A DNA stretch of 64,000 nt from JBBIOU01 sp037443205 (GTDB taxonomy: Bacteria > Bacteroidota > Bacteroidia > Flavobacteriales_D > UBA2798). The DNA lies in assembly GCA_037443205.1 (NCBI GenBank), contig JBBIOU010000005.1, positions 1 to 64,000 on the forward strand, given 5' to 3'. The notes under the pieces are model-generated. The model did not search any database. It saw only the letters and a list, made by a program, of their open reading frames with translations, and was not told where the DNA came from. A program made the position numbers and the translations under genes. This document shows positions 26,403-35,619 of this stretch, piece by piece (position 1 is the first letter of the stretch; the number at the start of each line of letters is the position of its first letter).

Positions 26403-29282
26403 ATGAAAAAAAACATTTCAATCTTTGCTTTTATAGTACTTATCCATTGGGGTTTATATGGGCAAAACTATGCTTTCACTCCGGCATCAGAACGTATTAA
26501 CTCTTATAAACAAAGTAAACAACTTGCCGATGAATCGTTGGTAAACAACCTTAGGCTTAAAAACATCGGGCCTACTGTTATGAGTGGTCGTGTAACCGAT
26601 ATAGACGTTAATCCTGATGATCCAAGCATCTATTATGTTGCCTATGCATCCGGTGGAGTTTGGCGTACCGATAATAACGGACAAACATTTACTCCTGTTT
26701 TTGACAACGAAGCATGTATAACTATCGGAGATATTGCTGTTAATTGGAAACAGAATATTATTTGGGTTGGCACCGGTGAGAACAACTCTAGCCGTTCTTC
26801 ATACGCAGGAACAGGTATTTATAAAATTACCTGCTCTTCAAACACAACAAACGTAATAGAATATAAAGGTTTAGATGAATCTCATCATATAGGAAGAATA
26901 ATTTTACATCCCGATAATCCTGATATTGTTTGGGTAGGCGTTATTGGTCATTTATTTACCAACCATCCGCAAAGAGGATTATATAAAACCACCGATGGAG
27001 GAAAAACCTGGAAACAAACACTTTTTATCAGCGAAAAAACAGGAATAATAGACTTAATTATTGATCCGAAAAACCCTGATGTACTTTATGCCGCAAGTTG
27101 GCAGCGCGAAAGAAAAGCATGGCATTTTCAGGAATCGGGCAGCGAATCAGCTATTTATAAAAGCACCAATGCAGGAGAAACATGGACAAAAATAACCAAT
27201 GGTAAAAATGGCTTTCCGCAAGGGCATGGTGTTGGCAGAATTGGCTTAGCTATTTGCCCGAATAATTCTTCTATACTTTATGCTTTTCTGGATAATAATT
27301 TTGAACGAACAACCGATGCGATTGAAACAAAAAAAGAACAGAAAATATCTGCTGCTTTACTAAAAAAAATAAGCGATAAAGATTTTATTGAATTAAGCAA
27401 CGAAGACATTGATATGTATTTACAGGAATATAATTTCCCCAAAAAATACACCGCACAATTAATCAAAGAAATGGTTAAACAGAAAAAAATTAAACCACTT
27501 GCTCTGGCCGAGTATGTTGATGACGCCAACAGCCGATTATTTAATACAAAAAAAATAGGGGCCGAATTATATCGCAGCAATGATGGCGGAAATACCTGGC
27601 AAAAAACCCATCATGAATATCTGGAAGATTTGGTATATACCTATGGTTATTATTTTGGCCAAGTAAAAGTTGATAATTATAATTGCGATGAGATTTACAT
27701 ACCGGCTTTTGTATTATTAAAATCGGAGAATGGCGGGCGTACATTCAAATCAATAAATGGCAAAAACCAACATGTAGATCATCATGCCTTATGGATTAAC
27801 CCTAAAAGGAAAGGTCATTTAATCAATGGCAATGATGGCGGGATAAATGTTAGTTATGATGACGGTAAAAACTGGATAAAATGTAATTCACCTGCAGTTG
27901 GGCAATTTTATACGGTAAATATAGACTACGATCAGCCTTATAATGTTTATGGCGGATTACAAGACAACGGGGTATGGTACGGCCCTTCTAACTATGAGCA
28001 TGGTGTAGATTGGCATAACACCGGCAGCTATCCTTATAAAAATATTTTAGGCGGAGATGGTATGCAAGTAATGATTGATACACGCGATAACAACATTGTT
28101 TACACCGGTTATCAATTTGGTAATTACTTTAGAATTAATAAAACTACTTTAGAAACAAAATATATTACACCCAAACACGAACTGGGCGAAAAACCTTTGC
28201 GTTTTAACTGGCAAACACCCATACATCTTTCTTTACACCAGCAAGATATACTCTATATAGGTGCGAATAAAATTTACCGTTCGTTAAACAAAGGCGATGA
28301 TTTTACATGTATTTCGCCCGATTTAACAAAAGGACCTAAAACCGGAAATGTTGCTTTCGGAACTATCACTACCCTGCACGAATCACCCTTAAAATTCGGC
28401 TTAATATATTCGGGCAGTGATGACGGATGGGTGTATGTTACAAAAGATGGTGGTATTAACTGGGAAAATATCAGCAAAGGATTACCGGAGAACTATTGGG
28501 TAAGAAGAATAATTGCCTCGTATCATCATGAAGCAAGAGTTTATGTAGCTTTAAACGGTCATACCCGTGATGATTTTTCATCTTTACTTTTTGTATCAGA
28601 TGATTACGGCAAAAACTGGAAAAGAATCGGTACTAATTTACCTTTAGAACCAATTAATGTTATCCGCGAAGATCCGGTAAATGAAAATATATTATACCTG
28701 GGTACCGACCGTCATGCTTATGTGTCGTTAAACGCAGGGAAAGAATTTATGCAACTTAGCAAAGATCTGCCTTCTGTACCTGTACATGATATAGCCATTC
28801 AACCACTCGCTAAAGAAATCGTTTTGGCTACTCATGGAAGGTCGCTTTATAAAGGCAGTATAAAAGAAATACAAATGCTGAATAAGGATATCATAAATAG
28901 CAATATTTACTTATTTTCAGTTGATAAAATTAAATACAACAAAAATTGGGGTAATTCATGGAGTGTATGGGAACAAGCCCCGGAATTTGATTTGCTTATA
29001 CCTGTTTATGTAAATAAGGCATGTTTAATAACCATTAAAATTTATGATGAAAACTCAGATGTATTATTTAGTGATGTTATTGAAGCATCAAAAGCCGGAT
29101 TAATATATTATGATTATAAATTAAACATAAACAATAATTTATTGAAACAATCAGAATCTACACGCCAAAACAAATACTATCCTGCCAAAAACAACGCATA
29201 CTATTTACCTCCCGGCAAGTATTATATAGAATGTGAAGTAAATAGCGAAAAAAAACAAACTAATCTGATTATAGAAAAATGA
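26403..29282 (+). CDS. Secreted sortilin-like (VPS10/BNR-repeat) beta-propeller protein
   Basis: 959 residues with a signal peptide (1-20). Repeated Asp-box motifs of the form S/T-x-D-x-G-x-T-W are seen as TDNNGQTFT, TTDGGKTWKQ, STNAGETWTK, SNDGGNTWQK, SENGGRTFK, SYDDGKNW, TKDGGINW, SDDYGKNWK and SLNAGKEF. They make a two-propeller, sortilin-like architecture of the type often labelled glycosyl hydrolase or VPS10 domain. A charged helical insert (about residues 310-375) interrupts the blades. The last ~110 residues are a separate beta domain. No catalytic site is obvious and there is no T9SS sorting domain, so it is probably periplasmic or surface bound; family function is unknown. The downstream lipoprotein overlaps it by 4 nt. 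Confidence 0.85.
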   Translation: MKKNISIFAFIVLIHWGLYGQNYAFTPASERINSYKQSKQLADESLVNNLRLKNIGPTVMSGRVTDIDVNPDDPSIYYVAYASGGVWRTDNNGQTFTPVFDNEACITIGDIAVNWKQNIIWVGTGENNSSRSSYAGTGIYKITCSSNTTNVIEYKGLDESHHIGRIILHPDNPDIVWVGVIGHLFTNHPQRGLYKTTDGGKTWKQTLFISEKTGIIDLIIDPKNPDVLYAASWQRERKAWHFQESGSESAIYKSTNAGETWTKITNGKNGFPQGHGVGRIGLAICPNNSSILYAFLDNNFERTTDAIETKKEQKISAALLKKISDKDFIELSNEDIDMYLQEYNFPKKYTAQLIKEMVKQKKIKPLALAEYVDDANSRLFNTKKIGAELYRSNDGGNTWQKTHHEYLEDLVYTYGYYFGQVKVDNYNCDEIYIPAFVLLKSENGGRTFKSINGKNQHVDHHALWINPKRKGHLINGNDGGINVSYDDGKNWIKCNSPAVGQFYTVNIDYDQPYNVYGGLQDNGVWYGPSNYEHGVDWHNTGSYPYKNILGGDGMQVMIDTRDNNIVYTGYQFGNYFRINKTTLETKYITPKHELGEKPLRFNWQTPIHLSLHQQDILYIGANKIYRSLNKGDDFTCISPDLTKGPKTGNVAFGTITTLHESPLKFGLIYSGSDDGWVYVTKDGGINWENISKGLPENYWVRRIIASYHHEARVYVALNGHTRDDFSSLLFVSDDYGKNWKRIGTNLPLEPINVIREDPVNENILYLGTDRHAYVSLNAGKEFMQLSKDLPSVPVHDIAIQPLAKEIVLATHGRSLYKGSIKEIQMLNKDIINSNIYLFSVDKIKYNKNWGNSWSVWEQAPEFDLLIPVYVNKACLITIKIYDENSDVLFSDVIEASKAGLIYYDYKLNINNNLLKQSESTRQNKYYPAKNNAYYLPPGKYYIECEVNSEKKQTNLIIEK

Positions 29283-29530
29283 AAAAAATACTTCTGCATT
29301 TAATCTGCTTGATTGTAATTTCCTGTAAAAATGATATTGAAAAAAATTACAATAGCAGTAATGATACTTTGAATGAAATAAATACAGTTATTCCTACTGT
29401 TTATAAATACGAAATAAAAAACATAAAAAGCGGCCAAACTATTATACTATCTGCTGAAGAGTATCTTAAATCAGATTTTATAAATAACCACGAGTATAGC
29501 ATAAAAGAAATACCTATGATAAAAAAATAA
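29279..29530 (+). CDS. Small putative lipoprotein, unknown function
   Basis: 83 residues. A basic start and hydrophobic stretch end at a cysteine near residue 16 (VISCKND), which fits a lipoprotein signal. The mature part is short, polar and contains no motif I recognise. It overlaps the stop of the sortilin-like gene by 4 nt (ATGA), so the two are translationally coupled and probably function together at the envelope. Adenine-rich codon use matches the neighbour. Confidence 0.75.
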   Translation: MKKILLHLICLIVISCKNDIEKNYNSSNDTLNEINTVIPTVYKYEIKNIKSGQTIILSAEEYLKSDFINNHEYSIKEIPMIKK

Positions 29531-29583
29531 GTGTTTAATGTAACTACAAATTATATCTGATGAATATATATTGCAGACAATAA

Positions 29584-30543
29584 TTAAAACGTTTTAATAG
29601 TGAGTGTTTGCAAATATTTAGTTACATTTTCTTCGATACGCTCAAGTATATGATTTGTATCAGCTTTGATAAATTTTTTACCCGAAATATTTTCGAAAAG
29701 CTCAATGTATCTTTCGGATACAGATGCTACAAATTCATCGCTCATTTCGGGTATCACCTGTCCTTCTTTGCCTTGAAATCCGTTACTGATGAGCCACTGT
29801 CTGACAAATTCTTTAGATAGTTGCTTTTGCGGTTCACCTTTGGCTTGTCTTTCATTATAGCCATCCAAATAAAAATATCTTGACGAATCGGGAGTATGTA
29901 TTTCATCTATTAAACAAATTTTATCATCGCATTTACCAAATTCGTATTTAGTATCAACCAGTATCAATCCTTTTTCGGCAGCCATTTTAGTACCTCTTTC
30001 AAACAACTGGCGCGTGTAGTTTTCTAATTGTACGTAATCTTGTTCGTTTACAATACCTCTTTCTAAAATTGCTTCACGCGAAATATCTTCATCGTGGCCC
30101 TCGGCAGCTTTTGTGGTTGGTGTAATAATAGGTTGCGGTAATTTATCGTTTTCTTTCAATCCTTCGGGCAAGGTTACTCCGCAAAGTTTTCTTTTACCGG
30201 AATTATACTCACGTGCAGCATGCCCGGCCAGGTATCCGCGTATAACCATTTCTACCTTAAACGGTTTACACACCCTGCCTATGGTAACATTAGGATCGGG
30301 CGAGGCAATTGTCCAATTAGGAACTATATCTTCGGTTGCCTGCATAAAATGCCAGGCAAGCTGGTTTAAAACTTGTCCCTTATAAGGTATTCCTTTAGGC
30401 AACACCACGTCAAATGCCGATATCCTGTCACTAACAATCATTACCAACCACTTGTTATCAATGGTATATACATCCCGTACTTTACCTTTATAAAAATTTG
30501 TTTGTCCATGGAAATTATAAGCTGTTTTTACTAGGGCGTTCAT
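29584..30543 (-). CDS. purC: Phosphoribosylaminoimidazole-succinocarboxamide synthase
   Basis: 319 residues, the longer SAICAR synthetase form seen in Bacteroidota and fungi. It condenses CAIR with aspartate using ATP in purine synthesis. Motifs are [14 protein letters not shown] (ATP loop), [68 protein letters not shown] and [10 protein letters not shown]. It is convergent with the lipoprotein gene. A 16-bp palindrome of A/T-rich arms overlaps its stop codon. Confidence 0.97.
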   Translation of the reverse strand: MNALVKTAYNFHGQTNFYKGKVRDVYTIDNKWLVMIVSDRISAFDVVLPKGIPYKGQVLNQLAWHFMQATEDIVPNWTIASPDPNVTIGRVCKPFKVEMVIRGYLAGHAAREYNSGKRKLCGVTLPEGLKENDKLPQPIITPTTKAAEGHDEDISREAILERGIVNEQDYVQLENYTRQLFERGTKMAAEKGLILVDTKYEFGKCDDKICLIDEIHTPDSSRYFYLDGYNERQAKGEPQKQLSKEFVRQWLISNGFQGKEGQVIPEMSDEFVASVSERYIELFENISGKKFIKADTNHILERIEENVTKYLQTLTIKTF

Positions 30544-30608
30544 TATTTATTTTTTATCAAAGATGCAAAGCATATCTAATATACCCACAAAATATTATCA
30601 ACAACATT

Positions 30609-30872
30609 TTAATAATATACATCTTTTATATCAATGTTATTTAGATAAGCCTCTAATTGCTCACGTAAATTTAAAATATTTAGGCCTACAATTACACCAT
30701 GGATGGTATTGTATTTTAATTCAGCATAAAAATCATAAATTGCATATAATTCTATCAAGGTTGATGAAAACTCTTTTATGGCAATTATAACTCCTTCGGT
30801 TTCCAGTAAATGGATTTTATTATCCAAAGGTAATGCATTAAATTCTGAATAAGTTAATTTAAAAGGCTTCAT
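30609..30872 (-). CDS. Hypothetical protein, 87 residues
   Basis: Short ORF with an acceptable composition: KPFKLTYSEFNALP at the start, then alternating hydrophobic and charged residues and a NLREQLEAYL helix near the end. I do not recognise the family. The lack of stops and balanced amino-acid use favour a real gene, and short proteins of this shape, often with start segments like this, occur near intergenic repeats in Bacteroidota. It lies 65 nt upstream of the purC start codon and in the same direction. The dispersed repeat copy 2 begins 18 nt before its ATG, so its promoter would have to be in or beyond the repeat. Confidence 0.6.
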   Translation of the reverse strand: MKPFKLTYSEFNALPLDNKIHLLETEGVIIAIKEFSSTLIELYAIYDFYAELKYNTIHGVIVGLNILNLREQLEAYLNNIDIKDVYY

Positions 30873-30889
30873 CTATATTGTTTTTTTTA

Positions 30890-31036
30890 ATCCCACATTA
30901 CGCATTAGCATGCGTAATGTTCGCCTGATAGCGGATAACCCAAATCCCACACAACACTCAACACACTCAGTCCGCCTCTGGCGGAAAATTTGAAATAAAT
31001 CCAAATTTTTAATGCTCAATTTGGGTTAATAAAGCC
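30890..31036 (+). repeat. Dispersed hairpin-rich intergenic repeat, copy 2
   Basis: About 145 bp, the near-complete reverse complement of 6914-7059. It starts with a perfect palindrome at 30896-30919 (CATTACGCAT, loop TAGC, ATGCGTAATG). It continues with TCGCCTGATAGCGGATAACC, CCACACAACACTCAACACA, and the hairpin TCCGCC-TCT-GGCGGA (30971-30985). It ends with an A/T-rich tail AATGCTCAATTTGGGTTAAT. No ORF of note. The rest of the 288-bp gap before the antiporter gene holds nothing I can identify. Confidence 0.85.
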
Positions 31037-31160
31037 ACGCATTAAAATTATGAGGCGAATATACATTTATGCCGGTTAGTATTGTATTATTAAGCTTATA
31101 ATTTATTGCCCTAAATAAGATTATTAACAAATCACCCTATATTATTAAAAATATACGCAG

Positions 31161-32435
31161 ATGCGCTTAAATGATATTAATTTTGTAAAAAAATATATCT
31201 TGACTTTTTTAGAACATCACTTTTTTGTAAAATTATTATTGTTACTGGCCCTTTCGCGGTTAATGGGCGAAATATTTGAGCGCCTTAAACAACCCGCCAT
31301 GATTGGAGAAATACTTGCAGGCATAATACTTGGCCCAACCATGTTTGGTTTAATACAGTACGATGCTAAACTACAGGTATTTTCTGATATGGCTGTTTTT
31401 CTTCTGGTAATCATTGCAGGGCTTGAAATAAACCCGGAAGAGGTGATAAAGGCTATGAAAGGCCGCAATATATGGATAGCACTAATGGGTTTTATCATCC
31501 CTATCAGTTCGGGTTTAACAGTAGGCTGTTTTTTTAACTTGGATACCATGGTGGGTATTTTTATCAGTTTGTGTATCTCTATTACCGCATTACCTGTAAG
31601 CATCAGAATCTTAATGGATTTAAAAAAATTAAACACACCCATTGGTCAAAAAATTATTACCGCAGCTATCTTTAATGACGTTGTGGCACTGATGATTTTA
31701 GGAATATTACTCGATATAAAAAATATAAACTACAATTACTTAGAACTAAGCAAATCCATAGGCCTTACTACTGCTAAAGTATTAATATTTATCATCATTG
31801 TAATTACAGCCTACAAGTTATTTGACAGGGCAGCTAAAAAAGTTGATTTTATTAAAAATCAAATAGACAAAATTGTAGCTGTATTAAAGGGCAAAGAAAC
31901 ATTTTTTACTATCCTTTTTATATTTATTTTATTATTTGCCAGTATATCCGAGCTTGTTGGTTTGCACATGGTAGTTGGCGCATTTTTTGGCGCAATGTTA
32001 TTAAGCAAAGAAGTGTTGGGAATTGACAATTTTAAAAATTTTGAAAAAACCACAAACAGTATTACCATGGGATTATTGGCACCCATATTTTTTGCAGCAA
32101 TAGGACTTGAATTTAATTTTGGTAAAATAGATAATTACAATTTAATGATTTCAGTAATACTCATATCGTTTATTAGTAAAATATTTGGCGGTTATCTGGG
32201 TGGTAAAATAGCCGGACTTAACAACCTGGAAGCAACAACCGTTGGAATAGGACTGAACGCGCGCGGAATAATGGAATTAGTTATTGCCAACATTGCTCTA
32301 ACCACCGGTATCATTGATACCTCTGTTTTTTCTATCCTGGTTATTATGGGTATTTTTACTACCCTAACAACACCCCTTATGCTTAAATATACTTTTGATA
32401 TTCTGGATAATAAAAGACATCATAAAATCGGATAA
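31161..32435 (+). CDS. Cation:proton antiporter, CPA2 (KefB/NapA-like)
   Basis: 424 residues with about 12 membrane helices. Family features are the LLLLALSRLMGEIFERLKQPAMIGEILAG first helix pair, IIAGLEINPEEV, the ALPVSIRILMDL and TAAIFNDVVALMILG helices carrying the ion-binding Asn-Asp, and ATTVGIGLNARGIMELVIAN in the core. It would exchange Na+ or K+ for H+ across the inner membrane. No TrkA-N (RCK) domain is fused, unlike KefB/C. It is a monocistronic gene on a clear strand between repeat copy 2 and grpE. Confidence 0.92.
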   Translation: MRLNDINFVKKYILTFLEHHFFVKLLLLLALSRLMGEIFERLKQPAMIGEILAGIILGPTMFGLIQYDAKLQVFSDMAVFLLVIIAGLEINPEEVIKAMKGRNIWIALMGFIIPISSGLTVGCFFNLDTMVGIFISLCISITALPVSIRILMDLKKLNTPIGQKIITAAIFNDVVALMILGILLDIKNINYNYLELSKSIGLTTAKVLIFIIIVITAYKLFDRAAKKVDFIKNQIDKIVAVLKGKETFFTILFIFILLFASISELVGLHMVVGAFFGAMLLSKEVLGIDNFKNFEKTTNSITMGLLAPIFFAAIGLEFNFGKIDNYNLMISVILISFISKIFGGYLGGKIAGLNNLEATTVGIGLNARGIMELVIANIALTTGIIDTSVFSILVIMGIFTTLTTPLMLKYTFDILDNKRHHKIG

Positions 32436-32506
32436 ATTTAGCAACATTTATTATCTAAATATCCCCCTTATTCCATACAAATTGTCACGCATTTCGGGCA
32501 AATTAC

Positions 32507-32519
32507 TGACAAGCTGTCA
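32507..32519. promoter_or_regulatory. Inverted repeat upstream of grpE-dnaJ
   Basis: TGACA-AGC-TGTCA. It sits about 20 nt upstream of the -7 box, where the -33 element should be, and no TTG is present there. A further TGTCA half-site is at 32483-32487. A regulator-dependent heat-shock promoter is a possible reading. Confidence 0.35.
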
Positions 32520-32538
32520 AACATTTACCAAATGGTGC

Positions 32539-32546
32539 TATTTTTG
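32539..32546 (+). promoter_or_regulatory. -7 promoter box of grpE-dnaJ
   Basis: Exact TATTTTTG, 29 nt before the grpE ATG. Confidence 0.5.
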
Positions 32547-32575
32547 CCAATTAACATTGTGGAAAATAAACAAAC

Positions 32576-33184
32576 ATGAAAAAGGAAGACACCATAAACG
32601 AAGAACAAAAAAATACAGTAAACAACGAATCTGAAAACCCTGATGAAGTTACACAAAATGAACAAGCTGATAACGAGAAACAAAACAACCATCAGGAAAA
32701 TAACCATCAGGAAAACGATACTACTGAAACCATAGAGAAAACACCCGATTATAAAACCTTATATGAAACATTAAACGATAAATACTTAAGACTATACTCA
32801 GAATACGATAACTACCGCAAAAGAACTGCCCGCGAAAAATCAGAACTGATTAAAACTGCCGGAGTAGATGTAATTAAAAGCATTTTACCTGTATTGGATG
32901 ACTTTGAAAGAGCCATAAAAGCCAACGAAAATATAAACGACCCCCAAACATTAAAAGAAGGGTTTACGCTAATACACAGTAAACTAAATAACATTATGCA
33001 GGCAAAAGGTTTAAAAGCCATGAACCTGTTAGATACTGAATTTAATGCTGATATCAGCGAAGCCATAGCCAACCTGCCCTCCGAAGACGAAACAAAGAAA
33101 GGGAAAGTGTTGGATGTGGTTGAAAACGGATATTATCTTAATGACGTATTAATCAGATATGCCAAAGTTGTTGTAGGAGCTTAA
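32576..33184 (+). CDS. grpE: Nucleotide exchange factor GrpE
   Basis: 202 residues. GrpE releases ADP from DnaK in the Hsp70 cycle. A polar, Glu/Asn/Gln-rich N-terminal tail (1-60) has a short tandem repeat [11 protein letters not shown] near residue 40. A long coiled-coil helix ([21 protein letters not shown]) and the C-terminal beta domain ([36 protein letters not shown]) follow. dnaJ starts 9 nt later. dnaK is not in the window. Confidence 0.97.
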   Translation: MKKEDTINEEQKNTVNNESENPDEVTQNEQADNEKQNNHQENNHQENDTTETIEKTPDYKTLYETLNDKYLRLYSEYDNYRKRTAREKSELIKTAGVDVIKSILPVLDDFERAIKANENINDPQTLKEGFTLIHSKLNNIMQAKGLKAMNLLDTEFNADISEAIANLPSEDETKKGKVLDVVENGYYLNDVLIRYAKVVVGA

Positions 33185-33192
33185 TTTTATAT

Positions 33193-34335
33193 ATGTCGAA
33201 AAAAGATTATTACGATATACTGGGTGTTTCCAGAAGTGCGGATGCCGAAGAAATAAAAAAAGCATACCGCAAATTAGCCATGAAATATCATCCCGACCGG
33301 AACCCCGGTGATAAAGCGGCCGAAGAAAAATTTAAAGAAGCAGCCGAAGCTTATGAAGTATTAAGCAACCCTGAAAAACGCCAGCGATACGATCAGTTCG
33401 GGCATGCCGGAATGGGCGCCAACGGTGGTTTTAGCGGCAGCGGCATGAATATGGAAGATATATTCAGCCAGTTTAGCGATATCTTTGGAGGAGCCTTTGG
33501 CGGAAGCGGATTTGGAGGCGCAGGCAGAAGACGCGTAAATAAAGGCAGTAACCTGCGCATTAAAGTAAAACTTACACTCGAAGAAATAGCCAAAGGGGCC
33601 GAGAAAAAAATCAAAGTAAACAAACAAACTACCTGTAATTCGTGCGGTGGTAACGGTGCAAAAAACGGAACCTCATTAAAAACTTGTCATACCTGTAAAG
33701 GCACCGGACAAATAACACGCATTACCAGTACATTCTTAGGGCAAATGCAAACTACATCCGTTTGTCCTGCCTGCAACGGACAAGGTACTACCCTTTCAGA
33801 AAGATGTAATACCTGCCATGGCGATGGAGTAGTTCGCGGAGAAGAAATTATCACTCTCAACATTCCTGCCGGTGTTGAAGAAGGTATGCAACTTTCTATG
33901 CAAGGTAAAGGTAATGCCGCCATCAGAGGTGGCATACCCGGTGACTTGATAATTGTTATTGAAGAATTACCTCACGAGCATCTGCAACGCGATGGACATA
34001 ACCTGCATTACGACTTAAACATAAGCTTTATTGATGCCGTTTTGGGATGCGAGGCAGAAATACCCATGATTGATGCGAAAGCCAAAATAAAAATTGAACC
34101 GGGAACGCAAAGCGGAAAAATACTGCGCTTAAAAGGAAAAGGTCTTCCTGTGCTTGATGGCTATCAAAAAGGCGATTTGCTTGTTACTATCAATGTTTGG
34201 GTACCTCAAAAATTAAATAAAGAAGAAAAAGACTTGCTCGAAAAACTTCGTAATTCAGAAAATTTTAAACCCAACCCCAACAAAAAAGAAAAAAGTTTCT
34301 TTAAACGTTGGAAAGAAGTGTTTACCGGTGGATAA
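33193..34335 (+). CDS. dnaJ: Chaperone protein DnaJ
   Basis: 380 residues, a complete class A Hsp40. It has a J domain (1-70) with HPD in [11 protein letters not shown], a Gly/Phe-rich linker (about 75-115), and a zinc domain with four CxxCxGxG repeats ([32 protein letters not shown]). The two C-terminal beta domains for client binding and the dimerisation tail follow. DnaJ delivers unfolded clients to DnaK and stimulates its ATPase. Co-transcribed with grpE. Confidence 0.99.
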   Translation: MSKKDYYDILGVSRSADAEEIKKAYRKLAMKYHPDRNPGDKAAEEKFKEAAEAYEVLSNPEKRQRYDQFGHAGMGANGGFSGSGMNMEDIFSQFSDIFGGAFGGSGFGGAGRRRVNKGSNLRIKVKLTLEEIAKGAEKKIKVNKQTTCNSCGGNGAKNGTSLKTCHTCKGTGQITRITSTFLGQMQTTSVCPACNGQGTTLSERCNTCHGDGVVRGEEIITLNIPAGVEEGMQLSMQGKGNAAIRGGIPGDLIIVIEELPHEHLQRDGHNLHYDLNISFIDAVLGCEAEIPMIDAKAKIKIEPGTQSGKILRLKGKGLPVLDGYQKGDLLVTINVWVPQKLNKEEKDLLEKLRNSENFKPNPNKKEKSFFKRWKEVFTGG

Positions 34336-34374
34336 ACTCAATAATCACTGCCATATTACTACCTGAAATAATTT

Positions 34375-35613
34375 ATGATAAACTACGAAAAGTTTACTCT
34401 CAACAACGGACTTACCTGTATCGTTCATCAAGATAAAAGTACTCCTATAGCCGCCTTTAACATATTATACGATGTAGGCTCACGTGACGAAGAACCCGAT
34501 AAAACCGGCTTTGCACATCTGTTTGAACATTTAATGTTTGGCGGCTCTGTAAATATACCCGATTTTGATAAACCCCTGCAACAAGCAGGTGGCAGCAGTA
34601 ACGCTTTTACCAGCAACGATATTACTAATTATTATGAAACGCTGCCTTTGGCTAATCTCGAAACTGCATTTTGGCTCGAGAGCGACAGAATGTTAAGCCT
34701 GGCTTTTACTCCCAAAAGTTTAGAAGTACAAAAAAATGTTGTGATAGAAGAATTTAAACAACGTTACTTAAACCAACCCTATGGCGATGTTTGGCTCCTT
34801 TTGCGACCACTTGCATATACACAACACCCATACCAATGGCCAACCATAGGCAAAGAAATTTCGCATATCGAAAATGCAACACTAGATTATGTAAAACATT
34901 TTTTCTATAAACACTATACACCGCAAAACGCCATATTATGCGTTGCCGGAAATGTAAACTGCAATCAAATTAAAAATCTTTGCGAAAAATGGTTTGCCGA
35001 TATCCCCACCCGTAACAAATATACCCGTCATTTACCCAAAGAACCTCAACAAACGCAACCAAGACATCTGACCGTAGAACGCGATGTGCCCTATGATGCT
35101 ATCTATAAAGCCTGGCACATACCGGCACGTCACTCAGAAAATTATTATGCCTGCGATTTAATTTCCGACATCCTGGGCAGGGGCAATTCTTCCAGACTAT
35201 ATCAGGAACTGGTAAAAAAACAAAAACTATTCAGCGAAATTCATGCTTATGTAACTGGCGATTTAGATGAAGGACTGCTCATTGTTTCCGGTAAACTACA
35301 TAAAGAAACTACCATCGAACAAGCTGATGATGCAATTAAAAACATTATCAGTCAACTAATCCGCAGCGAAATAGATAACCACGAATTAGAAAAAGTAAAA
35401 AACCAGGCCGAAGCAACTAAAATATTTGCAGAAACAAACATTTTAAATAAAGCCATGAGTCTTTGTTATGCCCAACTGATGGGTAATATTGATTTGGTTA
35501 ATACAGAAATGAAGTTTTACAGAAATGTAAGTACCAAGCAAATATTTGAACAGGCAAATATCGTCTTAAACGACCATAACTGCTCCACCTTATATTATTT
35601 AGCAAAAAAATAA
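34375..35613 (+). CDS. M16-family zinc metallopeptidase, active subunit
   Basis: 412 residues, one pitrilysin/MPP-type unit. The inverted zinc motif HxxEH is present as His48-LFEH52, with the distal glutamate in NVVIEEFKQRYLNQPYGD, so this subunit is catalytically competent. The C-terminal half carries the Arg-Tyr-type substrate segment (GRGNSSRLYQELVKK). It has no signal peptide, so it is cytoplasmic or exported by another route. The next gene, 6 nt on, is a second M16 unit lacking the zinc site. The pair should form a heterodimer like mitochondrial processing peptidase or Sphingomonas SPH2681/2682. Confidence 0.93.
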   Translation: MINYEKFTLNNGLTCIVHQDKSTPIAAFNILYDVGSRDEEPDKTGFAHLFEHLMFGGSVNIPDFDKPLQQAGGSSNAFTSNDITNYYETLPLANLETAFWLESDRMLSLAFTPKSLEVQKNVVIEEFKQRYLNQPYGDVWLLLRPLAYTQHPYQWPTIGKEISHIENATLDYVKHFFYKHYTPQNAILCVAGNVNCNQIKNLCEKWFADIPTRNKYTRHLPKEPQQTQPRHLTVERDVPYDAIYKAWHIPARHSENYYACDLISDILGRGNSSRLYQELVKKQKLFSEIHAYVTGDLDEGLLIVSGKLHKETTIEQADDAIKNIISQLIRSEIDNHELEKVKNQAEATKIFAETNILNKAMSLCYAQLMGNIDLVNTEMKFYRNVSTKQIFEQANIVLNDHNCSTLYYLAKK

Positions 35614-35619
35614 ATTTCA

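Noticed and set aside
29583..29598. Perfect 16-bp palindrome ATTAAAAC/GTTTTAAT over the purC stop codon
   Set aside because: All but two base pairs are A-T and there is no T tract; likely chance in AT-rich DNA and too weak for a terminator.
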